Positions 1 through 9,689 are shown, numbered from the stretch's first letter. The stretch is 64,000 nucleotides of DNA from Motiliproteus sp. (GCA_026196225.1 JAPHRD010000010.1:31216-95215); one strand, 5' to 3'. The notes: generated from the sequence alone by a model not told the origin. Program-made: numbers and translations.

Positions 1-336
1 ATTAAGGGTCTAGACGGAATTTTCGCCAGCCCATATCGAAGGGCGCAAGAGAGTGCCCAGATCGCCAAGCAGCAGCTTGAACTAGATTGCAAAATTGTCG
101 AATGTTCCCAGTTGGTTCCTGAGGCATCCCCTCAACAATTGTTGGAATGGCTTCAATCCCAGCAGCAGGATCTGCTTCTTGTCGGACACAATCCTCTTTT
201 TACCCGTACGTTGAATTTGTTTATTGGAGCCGACCCAAGACAGCAGCATATGGATACCAGTTCCATAGCTGCGGTCGAATATGAAATCAGTGCAGCGGGC
301 TGTGGCGAGCTACTCTGGCTTAGCCATCGGGTGTGA
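1..336 (+). CDS. sixA: SixA-type phosphohistidine phosphatase, C-terminal part
   Basis: The frame is open from base 1 and gives the last 111 residues of a branch-1 histidine phosphatase. The start codon and the RHG nucleophile motif lie left of the window. Visible are SPYRRAQESA, the conserved middle segment of the SixA core, and LLLVGHNPLF, which carries the second catalytic histidine. Family members remove phosphate from histidines of phosphorelay (HPt) proteins in the cytoplasm. The last 17 bases overlap the end of the convergent gene on the other strand. The family call is firm; which phosphorelay it serves cannot be seen. Confidence 0.88.
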   Translation: MKGLDGIFASPYRRAQESAQIAKQQLELDCKIVECSQLVPEASPQQLLEWLQSQQQDLLLVGHNPLFTRTLNLFIGADPRQQHMDTSSIAAVEYEISAAGCGELLWLSHRV

Positions 337-2137
337 TTTTCCAGTATTTATCGAATATTCCTAGCTTTTTATCCAACGCCATAATTTGCCCCTGAAATTT
401 AACCACTTCAGGTGATGTTGGGTACATTGAAATAAGCCTTGCTAAAACGTGGTGGCTTTCATCGTATCGTTTCATCTTGTGAAGGGCGGAAATTAGCCCT
501 GAATAAATGGCCGTGTCGGGTATGGTTGCCAAGTATTCCTTAGCAATAATCTCGTATTTCTGCAGTAGCTTAAAATTACTTTCTTTGAGGCCCAAATGCA
601 GGAGAACTTGCATCTGAATAAGAGTAGCTCGTTGGCTAAAATAGAGGTTGTTACTGGCAAGCTGCAGTAGATTGAAGTCCTTCACTTTATTGAATTGTAT
701 TAAAACTATACGATTAATAGAGAGAAGGCCGTGTGTGAAAAATGTGGAACCAATGACGGGAATAGCAAGAGAAATAGTGAGAGCGAGAACCTTGAAGGCG
801 CTACTAATTCTCACGCAGACCAGTTTGATCTGATGTTGGGCAACTGCCCCGACTAGCACGATGAATAAAATCCAATGAAGGTGCGATATATAAAATGGCA
901 ATTCAATCTGTGAGTGAAGAGTAATGGGCAGTAGAACGGCCAGATATGCCCCGCCTCTTTGCCAACCGATTTTCCAACAACACCATAAAAAGGCACCGAT
1001 CATAGTCAATATGCCGGATAGAGCTACCAATCCCCCTTCTATGGCCCAATAAAACAGTTCGTTGTGTGGGTGGCTTAATCGTACGGGAAGGATGTTAGCG
1101 TTTGGGTTTTGTCGAATATATTCTATTTTTTTCTCATGCCAAACTCTTTGGAATTGGCCAATTCCGTATCCCCAAATTGGCTTTTCAGCAATCAATTCCA
1201 TTGAGGATTCGTATATTGCATATCGCGCTGTTCCAGCAGGAGGAAGTCCCTGCAAATTGGGACTAGTATCATTGTCAACCATGGTGTTGAATTTACTGAT
1301 ACTAAATGCGAGACCGCCAGTCTTGGAGGGTATGTTTAAGCTACCTACCGTGCTCAATAGGATCACTAGTAAGGCTGCTACAGAGTATTTCCGGTTGTTC
1401 CATATTTGCTGATATCGGCATCCGGTTAGTAAAAGTAATCCTGCTAAAGCGCCAAGTAAACCACCCCGTGATCCGGTAGTGATAACGGTGGAAGTGGTAA
1501 GGGCAATCACTATTAATATTAATAGTGCGGTGGCAAAGGATCTTCGTCGGATTGAAGGAAGGGTGATCAGGAAGCAACTAAGTATCAAGCCTGTGGCGGT
1601 ATAGCTGGCTAGCAGGTTTGCTTGTTGAAAAATTCCCATTGGGACACCTGGCGTTTGCGGTAACCAGGTTGGTAATTTTTCGGCTAGTATTTGAATCAGC
1701 CCATAGATTGACTGTATTCCTGTTGATACGGCAACTATTATCAGTAGATTTTCCTGCCATGGGCGTTCTAAACGAAATTGAGCTATCGCGAAGAAAAATA
1801 GTACTCCTCCCCAGATGGCTAGACTGCGGAAAAGCCAATCTACCGGGGTCGCTACGCTGGTAATAATTCCAAGAAGGGTAGTGGTAATCAGAAAAAACAA
1901 CATAGATTTTGCCATTCCCGGCAAATGTATCTTGCCTGTATGAATGACTTTAAGTAGCCCTAAGCCGATTATGAAGCAAACCGCTATCCAAACCACATTG
2001 TTGAACGGTAGAAAAAGGCCTTCGCCCCCGGGATTATCTTGGTAATAGCTAGGTGTAACTAGAAAAAGTATAAAAAACAGGGAAATAAAGGCGATATTAA
2101 AACGCCGTTCGGTCTGCTGATTGGCTATGCTTTCCAT
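320..2137 (-). CDS. PglL/Wzy_C-family O-oligosaccharyltransferase or O-antigen ligase-like membrane protein
   Basis: A protein of about 605 residues with roughly a dozen membrane segments in its first 450 residues and a soluble C-terminal part rich in helices (Wzy_C_2 / TPR-like). Hallmarks are GSRGG near residue 231 and the periplasmic LSHPHNEL near 363-370 (numbered from the GTG at 2164). The H-x-x-N type motif and FQQANLLASY are typical of PglL-type transferases. These move lipid-linked glycans onto pilins or other proteins in the periplasm. No pilin or glycan-synthesis gene lies nearby, so the acceptor is unknown. I prefer the ATG at 2137 over the GTG at 2164; neither has a clear ribosome binding site. 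Confidence 0.82.
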   Translation of the reverse strand: MESIANQQTERRFNIAFISLFFILFLVTPSYYQDNPGGEGLFLPFNNVVWIAVCFIIGLGLLKVIHTGKIHLPGMAKSMLFFLITTTLLGIITSVATPVDWLFRSLAIWGGVLFFFAIAQFRLERPWQENLLIIVAVSTGIQSIYGLIQILAEKLPTWLPQTPGVPMGIFQQANLLASYTATGLILSCFLITLPSIRRRSFATALLILIVIALTTSTVITTGSRGGLLGALAGLLLLTGCRYQQIWNNRKYSVAALLVILLSTVGSLNIPSKTGGLAFSISKFNTMVDNDTSPNLQGLPPAGTARYAIYESSMELIAEKPIWGYGIGQFQRVWHEKKIEYIRQNPNANILPVRLSHPHNELFYWAIEGGLVALSGILTMIGAFLWCCWKIGWQRGGAYLAVLLPITLHSQIELPFYISHLHWILFIVLVGAVAQHQIKLVCVRISSAFKVLALTISLAIPVIGSTFFTHGLLSINRIVLIQFNKVKDFNLLQLASNNLYFSQRATLIQMQVLLHLGLKESNFKLLQKYEIIAKEYLATIPDTAIYSGLISALHKMKRYDESHHVLARLISMYPTSPEVVKFQGQIMALDKKLGIFDKYWKITPDG

Positions 2138-2198
2138 AGAACGGGTCCATTTAAAATGAACCACGATGATAGCGAAATATCTATGCTAGGAATATATA

Positions 2199-2217
2199 CT
2201 CAGATCAACTGTCTGAG
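2199..2217. promoter_or_regulatory. Inverted repeat in the divergent promoter region
   Basis: CTCAGA and TCTGAG are separated by 7 bases in the 100-bp gap between two divergent genes (membrane glycosyltransferase and DUF4892 protein). It could be an operator for a dimeric regulator, or a chance palindrome. No known consensus is matched. Confidence 0.25.
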
Positions 2218-2238
2218 GCTGTATATGTATAAGGGGAA

Positions 2239-3171
2239 ATGGAGTTGCAACTTTCTATGATTTTTCGTCAATGTCTGCAATCAGCACATTCTACAGTTCT
2301 GATGGTATTTTTATCGCTAGTGAGTATTCAAATCCAGGCTGCAAATGATGTGGCTGGATCGGAAGATATTAATGAGCTGAAACGCTATCCGCTTTCTTAC
2401 ATCGACCACTATTCGCAGTTACTGGCACCGGAATATCGTTTAGCGCTGGGCACTATGAAAAAGGTTAACGGTGTTCTTTCGCCTGAGCAGTTTGAATTTG
2501 TCGGTGGCCAGCTAACACGAATTACCTACCGTATTCCATCGGGGCATCGTAGCGACGAAGTCTTTAAATTTTTCACGGATCAACTGGACGAAATTACCCA
2601 TGAGGTCTTGTTTAGCTGCGAGGGGCGGTCTTGTGGAAGCAGCAATGCTTGGGCCAATAGTCAGTTTGGTATCGCCAAGCTATACGGTATAGACCGTGAG
2701 CAATACTACCGAGTTGTGCGATTGGAAGGACCTTCAGCGGTAACTCTGGTGCTTTACAGCGTCCGTAGAGGCAACAAACGAGTTTATATGCACTTGGATG
2801 TCATTCGTGAAAAATCGGCAGTCAATCTTCAAAGTGCAGATCAGATGTTGGGTCTTTTACTAGAAGGGCAGCGTTTAGCGATTGCAGCCCGAGAATGGCC
2901 TGAACCGTTGTTGGAAAATACTGCCACCGCAATTAAGGGCTTGCTGCGTGAACGTCCATTGTCCACTGTCTGGCTGGTGGGCCATCTGGCAAAGGAAGGG
3001 CCCGTGGTACGGTTGCAAAATGACGCGGACGTTTTGCTGAAAAGCTTAAAATCCGAACTGGTTGATCGAGGTGTCGACGAGCACCGATTGAAGCTGTTTA
3101 GTGTTGGTCCCCTGGCGCCAGTTTATGATGATGCTGTTTCTGATAGTCGTGTTGAACTGATTGTGGAATAA
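2239..3171 (+). CDS. DUF4892 secreted protein with OmpA-like C-terminus
   Basis: 310 residues. The N-terminus has a hydrophobic secretion signal ending near the QIQAAND site (about residue 34). The central region matches the DUF4892 family as I recall it (YPLSYIDHYSQLL, a cysteine pair CEGRSC, and SNAWANSQFG). The last ~80 residues (VWLVGHLAKEG, LKSELVDRGVDEHRL, DSRVELIVE) look like the peptidoglycan-binding OmpA fold, so a periplasmic or outer-membrane role is likely. AAGGGG lies just before the ATG at 2239; a second ATG at 2257 would give a more usual signal peptide. It sits 14 bp upstream of the patatin gene, probably in one operon. Function unknown. Confidence 0.75.
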   Translation: MELQLSMIFRQCLQSAHSTVLMVFLSLVSIQIQAANDVAGSEDINELKRYPLSYIDHYSQLLAPEYRLALGTMKKVNGVLSPEQFEFVGGQLTRITYRIPSGHRSDEVFKFFTDQLDEITHEVLFSCEGRSCGSSNAWANSQFGIAKLYGIDREQYYRVVRLEGPSAVTLVLYSVRRGNKRVYMHLDVIREKSAVNLQSADQMLGLLLEGQRLAIAAREWPEPLLENTATAIKGLLRERPLSTVWLVGHLAKEGPVVRLQNDADVLLKSLKSELVDRGVDEHRLKLFSVGPLAPVYDDAVSDSRVELIVE

Positions 3172-3185
3172 GAGGTTTTCGGAGT

Positions 3186-4148
3186 ATGACGAAAACAGTA
3201 TCGCTAGTATTGGGGAGCGGTGGCGCACGGGGTAATGCCCATATCGGTGTTATAGAAGAACTATTGGAGCGCAATTATAAGATTATCTCGATTGCCGGTT
3301 GTTCAATGGGAGCTTTGGTTGGTGGCGTATTTGCTGCAGGCAAATTGGATGCATACAAAGAGTGGGCAACAAGTCGCAGCTATTTCGATATTTTGAGGTT
3401 GGTAGATCTATCATTTGATGCTTTTGGATTGATCCAGGGGGATAAGGTTTTTACCATCATCCGAGAACTGGTTGGTCCTTGCCAGATTGAGGAGTTGCCG
3501 CTCTCCTATACCGCTGTCGCGACCGATCTAACCAATCAGAAAGAGGTATGGTTCCAGGAAGGCGATCTGTTTGAGGCGATGCGTGCTTCCATCGCCATTC
3601 CCAGTCTATTTTCCCCGGTTGTTAAAGGAGATCGTATTCTGGTCGATGGTGGTTTGCTCAACCCGGTTCCCATTATTCCCACCGTATCCGATCATGCCGA
3701 TATCATCATCGCCGTAAACCTCAGCGCACCGCCGGTAACGCGGGGAGGGGAAGAGGCCGAATTACCCTCTCACACCGATCAGGCTGGCTTTATGGATGAG
3801 TGGAATGCTGAAACGGCCATCGGTAAGACTAATGGCGGTCGCGATAATGCAAATGGAAAAGAAGAAAAACAAGATCGGGCCTCTGAGCCGCTATCGAAGC
3901 GACATCAAAAACGAAAAAACCAAATCGGCCGGTTAGAGATGATCTATCAATCGGTAGAAGTGATGCAAAGTCATTTGACCCAGTACAAAATTGCGGGCTA
4001 TCCGCCAGATGTGTTGATAGAGATTCCGAAAAGCTCCTGTCGATTCTTCGAATTCTACCGGGCGCAGGAGATGGTGGACATCGGCCGCGAGACCGCCAAA
4101 CATGTGCTCGATCATTACGAGCACAATCAGCGCATCTTGGTGCGCTGA
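3186..4148 (+). CDS. Patatin-like phospholipase (RssA/YchK type)
   Basis: 320 residues. The N-terminus carries the glycine-rich oxyanion loop LVLGSGGARGNAHIGVIEE, then the nucleophile elbow GCSMG (Ser near residue 40) and the catalytic Asp in VDGGLLNPVP (near residue 155). These three elements define the bacterial patatin Ser-Asp lipid acyl hydrolases. A lysine/arginine-rich low-complexity insert (about residues 205-245) separates the core from a C-terminal helix pair. It follows the DUF4892 gene after 14 bp and converges with folE. The substrate is unknown; related proteins act on membrane lipids. Confidence 0.88.
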   Translation: MTKTVSLVLGSGGARGNAHIGVIEELLERNYKIISIAGCSMGALVGGVFAAGKLDAYKEWATSRSYFDILRLVDLSFDAFGLIQGDKVFTIIRELVGPCQIEELPLSYTAVATDLTNQKEVWFQEGDLFEAMRASIAIPSLFSPVVKGDRILVDGGLLNPVPIIPTVSDHADIIIAVNLSAPPVTRGGEEAELPSHTDQAGFMDEWNAETAIGKTNGGRDNANGKEEKQDRASEPLSKRHQKRKNQIGRLEMIYQSVEVMQSHLTQYKIAGYPPDVLIEIPKSSCRFFEFYRAQEMVDIGRETAKHVLDHYEHNQRILVR

Positions 4149-4170
4149 AGGCTGCCAATCAAATTGATGC

Positions 4171-4710
4171 TTAGTTAACTAGCGACAGGAACTCGGCACG
4201 GGTGCTCGAGTTGCTGCGGAACAGGCCTAGCATCATCGAGGTTTTCATCACCCCGTTCTGCTTTTCTACGCCACGCATCATCATACACATGTGTTGAGCT
4301 TCGATAATGACCCCGACTCCTGCCGCACCAGTGACTTCCATGATGCTATCGGCGATCTGCTTGGTCATGTTTTCCTGGATCTGCAATCGACGAGCATACA
4401 TGTCGACGATTCGGGCGATCTTTGACAGGCCCAATACTTTGCCGGATGGGATGTAAGCAACATGGCATTTGCCAACAAAAGGCAGCAGGTGGTGCTCGCA
4501 CATGGAATACAGTTCAATATCTTTTACCAGCACCATTTCGCTGTTGTCAGAATCGAACAGAGCGTTGTTGACCACTTCATCAAGGGATTGGGTATATCCG
4601 CGAGTCAGATACTTGAAAGCTTTTGCCGCGCGCTCAGGCGTGTCTTGCAGGCCTTCCCGTTGTAGATCTTCCCCTACGTCTTCAATAATCTTGGCAAAGG
4701 CGTCTTTCAT
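4171..4710 (-). CDS. folE: GTP cyclohydrolase I
   Basis: 179 residues, shorter at the N-terminus than E. coli FolE (about 222) but with the whole catalytic core. It converts GTP to 7,8-dihydroneopterin triphosphate, the first step of folate synthesis. The zinc ligands are visible: Cys and His in [11 protein letters not shown], and the second Cys in [10 protein letters not shown]. The substrate loop [17 protein letters not shown] is intact. It is convergent with the patatin gene (22 bp between stops) and lies downstream of smrB on the same strand, beyond a probable terminator. Confidence 0.97.
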   Translation of the reverse strand: MKDAFAKIIEDVGEDLQREGLQDTPERAAKAFKYLTRGYTQSLDEVVNNALFDSDNSEMVLVKDIELYSMCEHHLLPFVGKCHVAYIPSGKVLGLSKIARIVDMYARRLQIQENMTKQIADSIMEVTGAAGVGVIIEAQHMCMMMRGVEKQNGVMKTSMMLGLFRSNSSTRAEFLSLVN

Positions 4711-4763
4711 AAACTGACTCGGCGTTAAACTGTTGGCAACTGCCTAAAAGGGCAATTAGCGTG

Positions 4764-4811
4764 AAAAAACCGCGTAAACTACTCGATTCGATAGCAGAAA
4801 TAAAGCGGTTT
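4764..4811 (-). terminator. Probable rho-independent terminator after smrB
   Basis: Read on the minus strand, AAACCGC (4811-4805) pairs with GCGGTTT (4773-4767) and is followed directly by a T run (GCGGTTTTTTC). The intervening 31 bases hold a weaker imperfect hairpin. It starts 19 bp past the smrB stop and separates smrB from folE. Confidence 0.6.
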
Positions 4812-4829
4812 CGTCGTTACTGTTGCAAA

Positions 4830-5387
4830 TTATTGACTGCTTGATTGCGGTTTTTTCAGTAGCACATAGAGCGCCCCGGTCCCGCCATCTTGGGGGAGGG
4901 CAGAAACAAACGCCAGAACCTGATGCATCTGCTGCAGCCAGTCGTTGGTATAGGACTTGAGAATGGCCGGTGTGCCGTCTTCGTTCAGCGCTTTTCCATG
5001 TACTACGATCACGCTACGCAAACCACGATGGGAGGTTTGGCGGATAAAGCGCCCCAGCTCCTCTCGAGCTTGATCTACAGTATAGCCATGGAGGTCGATG
5101 CCTTCCTGCCAAGGGATCTGCCCCTTTTTCAGTTTGCGCATCATCCGCAGTTGAATCCCTGGCTGGGCGTAAATCAGCTCTTCCTCGGAATCAACCAGGG
5201 TTCGCAGTTCGTCCGAAAGCCCTTGGTCAAATTTTTCGACATTGGTTATCGCCGCCGCCCGCCGGTAATCTGCATCGGACTGTTTGCGAGTGGGGCGTTT
5301 AATGTCAGCGCGATCATGCTTGATTGGGGTTACGTCCCCCATCATTGCTTGAAAGTCGATATCGTCGTCGGTTGTTGGGTCTGCCAT
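4830..5387 (-). CDS. smrB: Smr-domain endonuclease SmrB family
   Basis: 185 residues. The N-terminal ~85 residues are charged and low in structure. The C-terminal Smr domain starts at DLHGYTVDQAREELGRFI and contains the characteristic IVVHGKALNEDG and the GGTGALYVLLKK end. SmrB proteins cleave mRNA at collided ribosomes in E. coli. The position next to prmB and aroC, in divergent orientation, is the same as in E. coli (smrB-prmB-aroC), which supports the assignment. The start is ATG at 5387. Confidence 0.9.
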   Translation of the reverse strand: MADPTTDDDIDFQAMMGDVTPIKHDRADIKRPTRKQSDADYRRAAAITNVEKFDQGLSDELRTLVDSEEELIYAQPGIQLRMMRKLKKGQIPWQEGIDLHGYTVDQAREELGRFIRQTSHRGLRSVIVVHGKALNEDGTPAILKSYTNDWLQQMHQVLAFVSALPQDGGTGALYVLLKKPQSSSQ

Positions 5388-5535
5388 GGCGATTTGTAGC
5401 TAGATTCATTACTATAAGGCCCCATTTTATACCCTCAGGCAGCTGTTGCCAGTACAGAGGAAATAAAAGTGGCCGAAGATCGGTTGGTTTATACGAAAAC
5501 AATAGCCGGCTGAAGCTAAATTGACTCAAGATTTA

Positions 5536-6477
5536 ATGACAGATGCGAAACATTGGATGAGCGAACAAGACCAGACAGAAAGCGCACTCGGAGAGCTGCA
5601 CACGGTAGTCGATTTTATTCGCCTGGGTGCCAGTCGGATGAATCAAGCCGGCGTGTTTTATGGTCACGGTACCGATAATGCGTGGGACGAGGCGGCTCAG
5701 TTGGTGATGCATGTTTTGCATCTACCTTGGGATAGCAGTCCGCAGTTGTTGTCTGCGAACCTGCTAACCTCTGAAAAGCAACAAATCCTTGAACTGTTCA
5801 ATCAGCGGATCGAGCACAGAATTCCCGCCCCCTATCTTATCGGCGAAGCTTGGTTTTGCGATCTGCCTTTTTATGTAGACAACCGCGTACTGGTACCCCG
5901 TTCACCAATCGCCAGCCTGATTCAAGAGGGGTTCCAACCCTGGTTGGGAGATGTTTCCGTCGATCGCGTACTTGATCTTTGTACCGGTAGCGGTTGTATC
6001 GGTATCGCTTGTGCCCATTATTTTGATATGGCAGAAGTAGATCTGGTAGATATATCTGAGGATGCACTGACGGTTTGCCGTCGAAATATCGAGCGTCACC
6101 AATTGAACGAACGGGTACAGGCAATCAAGTCGGATCTGTTCAAGGATGTGCAACAGCGTTATCAGCTCATTGTCAGCAATCCGCCTTATGTTGATCAGAG
6201 CGATTTCGATACCATGCCGGCGGAATTTCAGCATGAACCCCGCCTGGGTTTGACATCAGGTGTAGACGGCTTAGATATCACTCGTCAGATACTGCGACAG
6301 GCGTCTGACTACCTTACCGACGATGGTGTGCTGGTAGTCGAGGTGGGTAATTCTGAAGTGGCTTTGCAGCAGCAATTCCCCGATGTGCCTTTTACCTGGG
6401 TGGATCTGCCTATGGGGGGCAATGGCGTTTTCTTGCTTAGCGCCCAGCAACTTCAGCACTATAAAGATCGATTCTAA
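5536..6477 (+). CDS. prmB: 50S ribosomal protein uL3 N5-glutamine methyltransferase
   Basis: About 313 residues. It methylates a glutamine of ribosomal protein uL3 using S-adenosylmethionine. The N-terminal helical domain contains FYGHGTDNAWDEA, typical of PrmB. The SAM-binding loop DLCTGSGCIGIACA and the catalytic SNPPYVDQSD (Asn near 220 when numbered from the TTG at 5521) are intact. Candidate starts are TTG 5521, ATG 5536 and ATG 5557; none has a strong ribosome binding site, so the N-terminus is uncertain by up to 12 residues. It is divergent from smrB and 62 bp upstream of aroC. Confidence 0.95.
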   Translation: MTDAKHWMSEQDQTESALGELHTVVDFIRLGASRMNQAGVFYGHGTDNAWDEAAQLVMHVLHLPWDSSPQLLSANLLTSEKQQILELFNQRIEHRIPAPYLIGEAWFCDLPFYVDNRVLVPRSPIASLIQEGFQPWLGDVSVDRVLDLCTGSGCIGIACAHYFDMAEVDLVDISEDALTVCRRNIERHQLNERVQAIKSDLFKDVQQRYQLIVSNPPYVDQSDFDTMPAEFQHEPRLGLTSGVDGLDITRQILRQASDYLTDDGVLVVEVGNSEVALQQQFPDVPFTWVDLPMGGNGVFLLSAQQLQHYKDRF

Positions 6478-6539
6478 TTTTTACCTAAATTGCTTGCTAG
6501 ATTAAGAGCAATTGCGAGTTTAGATACCGGAGTAGATAG

Positions 6540-7643
6540 ATGTCAGGAAACACCTTTGGCAAATTGTTCACAGTGACCACCTTTGGTGAGAGTCATGGCC
6601 CGGCATTGGGTTGCATCATCGATGGTTGCCCTCCAGGGCTAGAGATCAGTGAAGCCGATCTGCAGCAGGATCTGGATCGCCGCAAACCGGGCACTTCCAG
6701 ACATACCACTCAGCGCCGCGAGGCCGATGAAGTGAAGATTCTATCGGGTGTGTTCGAAGGCAAAACCACCGGAACTCCCATCGGTTTGCTTATCGAGAAT
6801 ACCGATCAGCGATCCAAAGATTATTCTAATATCGCCGACAGTTTTCGCCCCGGACATGCCGACTACACCTATTTGCAAAAGTACGGCGTACGGGACTACC
6901 GAGGCGGCGGTCGCTCATCTGCCCGTGAGACAGCAATGCGGGTAGCGGCCGGTGCATTGGCGAAAAAGTTCCTGCTATCTAAAGGGATAGAGGTTAAAGG
7001 CTATCTGTCGCAGCTGGGTCCGGTCTGTGCTGAAAAAGTAGTGTGGGAGGAGGTTAATAACAATCCCTTCTTCTGCCCGGATCCCGACAAAGTTGGCGAG
7101 ATGGAAACCTACATGGATGAGCTGCGTAAGTCCGGTGATTCTGTGGGAGCCAAACTGACTGTGGTGGCAACGGGTGTGCCTGTTGGTTTCGGCGAACCTA
7201 TTTTCGATCGCCTGGACGCGGAGCTGGCTCACGGTTTAATGAGCATCAATGCTGTCAAAGGAGTTGAGATTGGCGATGGCTTTGACGTGGTCGCTCAGAA
7301 GGGTACCGAGCATCGCGACGAGATGACCCCAGAGGGATTTCTGTCCAATCATGCTGGCGGCATTCTCGGTGGCATTTCAACCGGACAGGATATCGTTGCC
7401 CATATTGCCCTTAAGCCGACCTCCAGTCTGCGAATCCCGGGCGAGAGTATCGATGCTAACGGCAACACCATCGAGGTGGTGACCAAAGGACGTCATGACC
7501 CTTGTGTGGGCATTCGTGCAACACCTATTGCTGAGGCGATGATGGCGTTAGTGCTGGTCGATCACCTGATGAGACAGCGTGGTCAGAACGCCGATGTGAA
7601 ATCCGGAGTTCCGGTGATCCCGGCTTCCCCGCAACAGGGCTGA
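6540..7643 (+). CDS. aroC: Chorismate synthase
   Basis: 367 residues, the normal length. It makes chorismate from 5-enolpyruvylshikimate-3-phosphate with reduced FMN, the last shikimate step. Signatures seen: [19 protein letters not shown] at the N-terminus, [34 protein letters not shown] and the C-terminal [18 protein letters not shown]. The phosphate- and flavin-binding arginines and histidines of these motifs are all present. It lies between prmB and an MFS transporter 5 bp downstream, probably one transcript. Confidence 0.98.
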   Translation: MSGNTFGKLFTVTTFGESHGPALGCIIDGCPPGLEISEADLQQDLDRRKPGTSRHTTQRREADEVKILSGVFEGKTTGTPIGLLIENTDQRSKDYSNIADSFRPGHADYTYLQKYGVRDYRGGGRSSARETAMRVAAGALAKKFLLSKGIEVKGYLSQLGPVCAEKVVWEEVNNNPFFCPDPDKVGEMETYMDELRKSGDSVGAKLTVVATGVPVGFGEPIFDRLDAELAHGLMSINAVKGVEIGDGFDVVAQKGTEHRDEMTPEGFLSNHAGGILGGISTGQDIVAHIALKPTSSLRIPGESIDANGNTIEVVTKGRHDPCVGIRATPIAEAMMALVLVDHLMRQRGQNADVKSGVPVIPASPQQG

Positions 7644-7648
7644 TCTAG

Positions 7649-8794
7649 ATGACGGGCGCAGCCATACCATACTGGCGTCTGTCATCATTCTATCTCTGCT
7701 ATTTTTCTCTGTTGGGGGCTTTGGTCCCCTTCTGGGGACTCTATCTAGAAGACCTGGGTTTTAGTGCCGGTGAGATAGGTTCACTGGTTGCCATCTTGAT
7801 GGCGACCCGCATTGTCGCTCCCAACCTTTGGGGCTGGCTGGCGGACCACAGCGGTCAGCGATTACGGATAATCCGGACCGGCTCTTTGCTGACCCTCGTG
7901 GTTTTCTCTGGTGCTTTCTGGGCCCATGGGTTTTGGCAGCTGGCGTTGCTGACCTTTGCTTTTACCTTTTTCTGGAATGCCGTCTTACCGCAGTTTGAGG
8001 TTCTTACTCTTCAGTTTTTAGGCCCTCATCGCGCTCGCTACAGTCGTATCCGATTGTGGGGGTCCATCGGTTTTATTGTCACGGTGGTGGGGCTTGGGGC
8101 GTTGTTTGATTGGGTCAGCATCCGTTGGTTGATCCCTGTGCTCTGGGGGCTAATGTTACTGATCTGGCTGACAACGCTGGTGGTTAAGCAACCTGTCGGT
8201 GAGATTCGGGCTGCAGAAAAGGGAGACTTTATCCGTGTTGTTAAACGGCCTGAAGTGATCTGCTTCTTTCTGGTTAGCTTGATTGTGCAGTTTGGACACG
8301 GCCCTTATTACACCTTCTACTCGATCTACATGAGTGACTTCGGCTACGACAAAATTGATATTGGATTGCTGTGGGCGTTGGGGGTGTTGGCCGAGGTTGT
8401 ACTTTTCATCATTATGCATCGACTGCTGGCCTGGACCGGATTGCGATTGATGGTTGTTTTTGGATTGCTGGTCTGTGCTCTGAGATGGTTTCTAATCGGT
8501 TTTTTTGCGGACCAGATAGCGGTGGTGTTGTTTGCACAATTGCTGCATGCGGTAACCTTCGGTTGCCTCCATGCGGCCGGAATCGCCTTAGTGCAGCGAT
8601 TTTTTCCAGCAGGTCTTCAGGGACAAGGACAGGCACTGTATAGCAGTTTTGGTTTTGGTGTCGGTGGCGCTTTAGGGGCCTATAGCAGTGGCTGGATTTG
8701 GGGGCTAGCTGGTGGCAGTGCAACATTTATCTTCGCGGGCGCTATTAGTCTGATTGGCTTTGTAATAGCGTGGTTGTGGTTGCGAACTGATTAA
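7649..8794 (+). CDS. MFS transporter (MFS_1_like, HcaT/NHS type)
   Basis: 381 residues with about 12 hydrophobic segments, so an inner-membrane permease. The first helix (YLCYFSLLGALVPFWGLYL) and the loop GWLADHSGQRLRIIR, equivalent to the MFS A-motif, fit the HcaT / nucleoside symporter-like branch. It starts 5 bp after aroC, a pairing also known in Pseudomonas. The substrate cannot be read from the sequence. The end ...WLWLRTD is complete. Confidence 0.87.
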   Translation: MTGAAIPYWRLSSFYLCYFSLLGALVPFWGLYLEDLGFSAGEIGSLVAILMATRIVAPNLWGWLADHSGQRLRIIRTGSLLTLVVFSGAFWAHGFWQLALLTFAFTFFWNAVLPQFEVLTLQFLGPHRARYSRIRLWGSIGFIVTVVGLGALFDWVSIRWLIPVLWGLMLLIWLTTLVVKQPVGEIRAAEKGDFIRVVKRPEVICFFLVSLIVQFGHGPYYTFYSIYMSDFGYDKIDIGLLWALGVLAEVVLFIIMHRLLAWTGLRLMVVFGLLVCALRWFLIGFFADQIAVVLFAQLLHAVTFGCLHAAGIALVQRFFPAGLQGQGQALYSSFGFGVGGALGAYSSGWIWGLAGGSATFIFAGAISLIGFVIAWLWLRTD

Positions 8795-8811
8795 GCGATT
8801 GCGTAATAGCC

Positions 8812-8840
8812 TTATCATTGAATCAGATTAATGCTATAAC
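8812..8840 (+). promoter_or_regulatory. Possible sigma-70 promoter of the DUF6489-phaR pair
   Basis: TTATCA (8812-8817), a 17-base spacer, then TATAAC (8835-8840), 36 bp before the ATG of the small DUF6489 gene. It matches the consensus at four and five of six bases; untested. Confidence 0.4.
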
Positions 8841-8875
8841 GTTTGAGTAGTGTTTCATTTCCAGGGAATTGATCG

Positions 8876-9142
8876 ATGAAGATTACAGTTAATCTTGACC
8901 TTACCCCAGAAGAGATGCGGAAGATGTTAGGTCTTCCTGATGTACATGACTTTCAGAATGAATTGCTGCAGCACGTGCGTGAGCAAGTGGAAGCAGGCGC
9001 GGAAGGATATGAGCCGATGACGCTACTAAAACCTTTTGTTCCCGGAGCGGCCTCGGTTGAGCAGTTTCAGCGACTAATGTTGCAGATGATGAACTCATAC
9101 ACTGGTGCTGACAAATCAGCAGACAACAACGATAAAAAATAA
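8876..9142 (+). CDS. DUF6489 small protein at the PHA locus
   Basis: 88 residues, acidic and probably cytoplasmic. It begins MKITVNLDLTPEEMRKMLGLPDV, which I recognise as the N-terminal hallmark of DUF6489-like proteins, and ends in a disordered DKSADNNDKK tail. A helix-rich middle (FQNELLQHVREQVEAG, FQRLMLQMMNSY) could support self-association. It is immediately followed by phaR, so a link to polyhydroxyalkanoate granules is inferred from position only. No catalytic motif is visible. Confidence 0.7.
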   Translation: MKITVNLDLTPEEMRKMLGLPDVHDFQNELLQHVREQVEAGAEGYEPMTLLKPFVPGAASVEQFQRLMLQMMNSYTGADKSADNNDKK

Positions 9143-9143
9143 G

Positions 9144-9689
9144 GTGGTGGATAAAATCGCTATCACGAGTACGAAAGAGGATACCGAAGCTTTGCGTATT
9201 TTAAGAAAATATACCAACCGTCGTCTTTATGACACTTCGCGGAGTTGCTACATCACTTTGGAAGATGTCAAAGAGCTGGTATTGGAGAACGTGCAGTTTC
9301 AAGTACAAGACTCCAAGACAGGAAAGGACCTGACCCGCAACATTCTGCTGCAGATTATCAGCGAGCAGGAAGGCGAGAGTACGGGCATGCTCACCAACCA
9401 GGTACTGCAGCAATTGATCCGCTTTTACGGTGATAGCATGCAAGGCATGATGCGACAGTATCTGGAGCAGAGTATCGGTGCATTTCTTTCCCAGCAGGAT
9501 CGAATTCGGGAGCAGATGGAATCGATGATCGACGCGGCTAATCCGCTCAATATGATGAACAAAATTGCCGGCCAAAATATGGCGATGTGGAATATGTTCA
9601 ATCCGACCGATGCTGCGGATACGAAACCTGAAGAGCAGGAGGGTGAGCAGTCTAAAGAGCCCCCCGCTTCTAAGGACGCAAAGAAATAG
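9144..9689 (+). CDS. phaR: Polyhydroxyalkanoate synthesis repressor PhaR
   Basis: About 181 residues. The N-terminal PHB-accumulation DNA-binding domain is clear: LRILRKYTNRRLYDTSRS, then ITLEDVKELVLE. It is followed by FQVQDSKTGKDLTRNILLQI and the SEQE segment typical of PhaR. The C-terminus ends in a Glu/Lys-rich tail. PhaR represses PHA genes and is released when it binds PHA granules. The start is not certain: GTG at 9144 or 9147 directly after the DUF6489 stop looks best; a GTG at 9105 would overlap that gene. It is convergent with the PHA synthase genes. Confidence 0.9.
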   Translation: MVDKIAITSTKEDTEALRILRKYTNRRLYDTSRSCYITLEDVKELVLENVQFQVQDSKTGKDLTRNILLQIISEQEGESTGMLTNQVLQQLIRFYGDSMQGMMRQYLEQSIGAFLSQQDRIREQMESMIDAANPLNMMNKIAGQNMAMWNMFNPTDAADTKPEEQEGEQSKEPPASKDAKK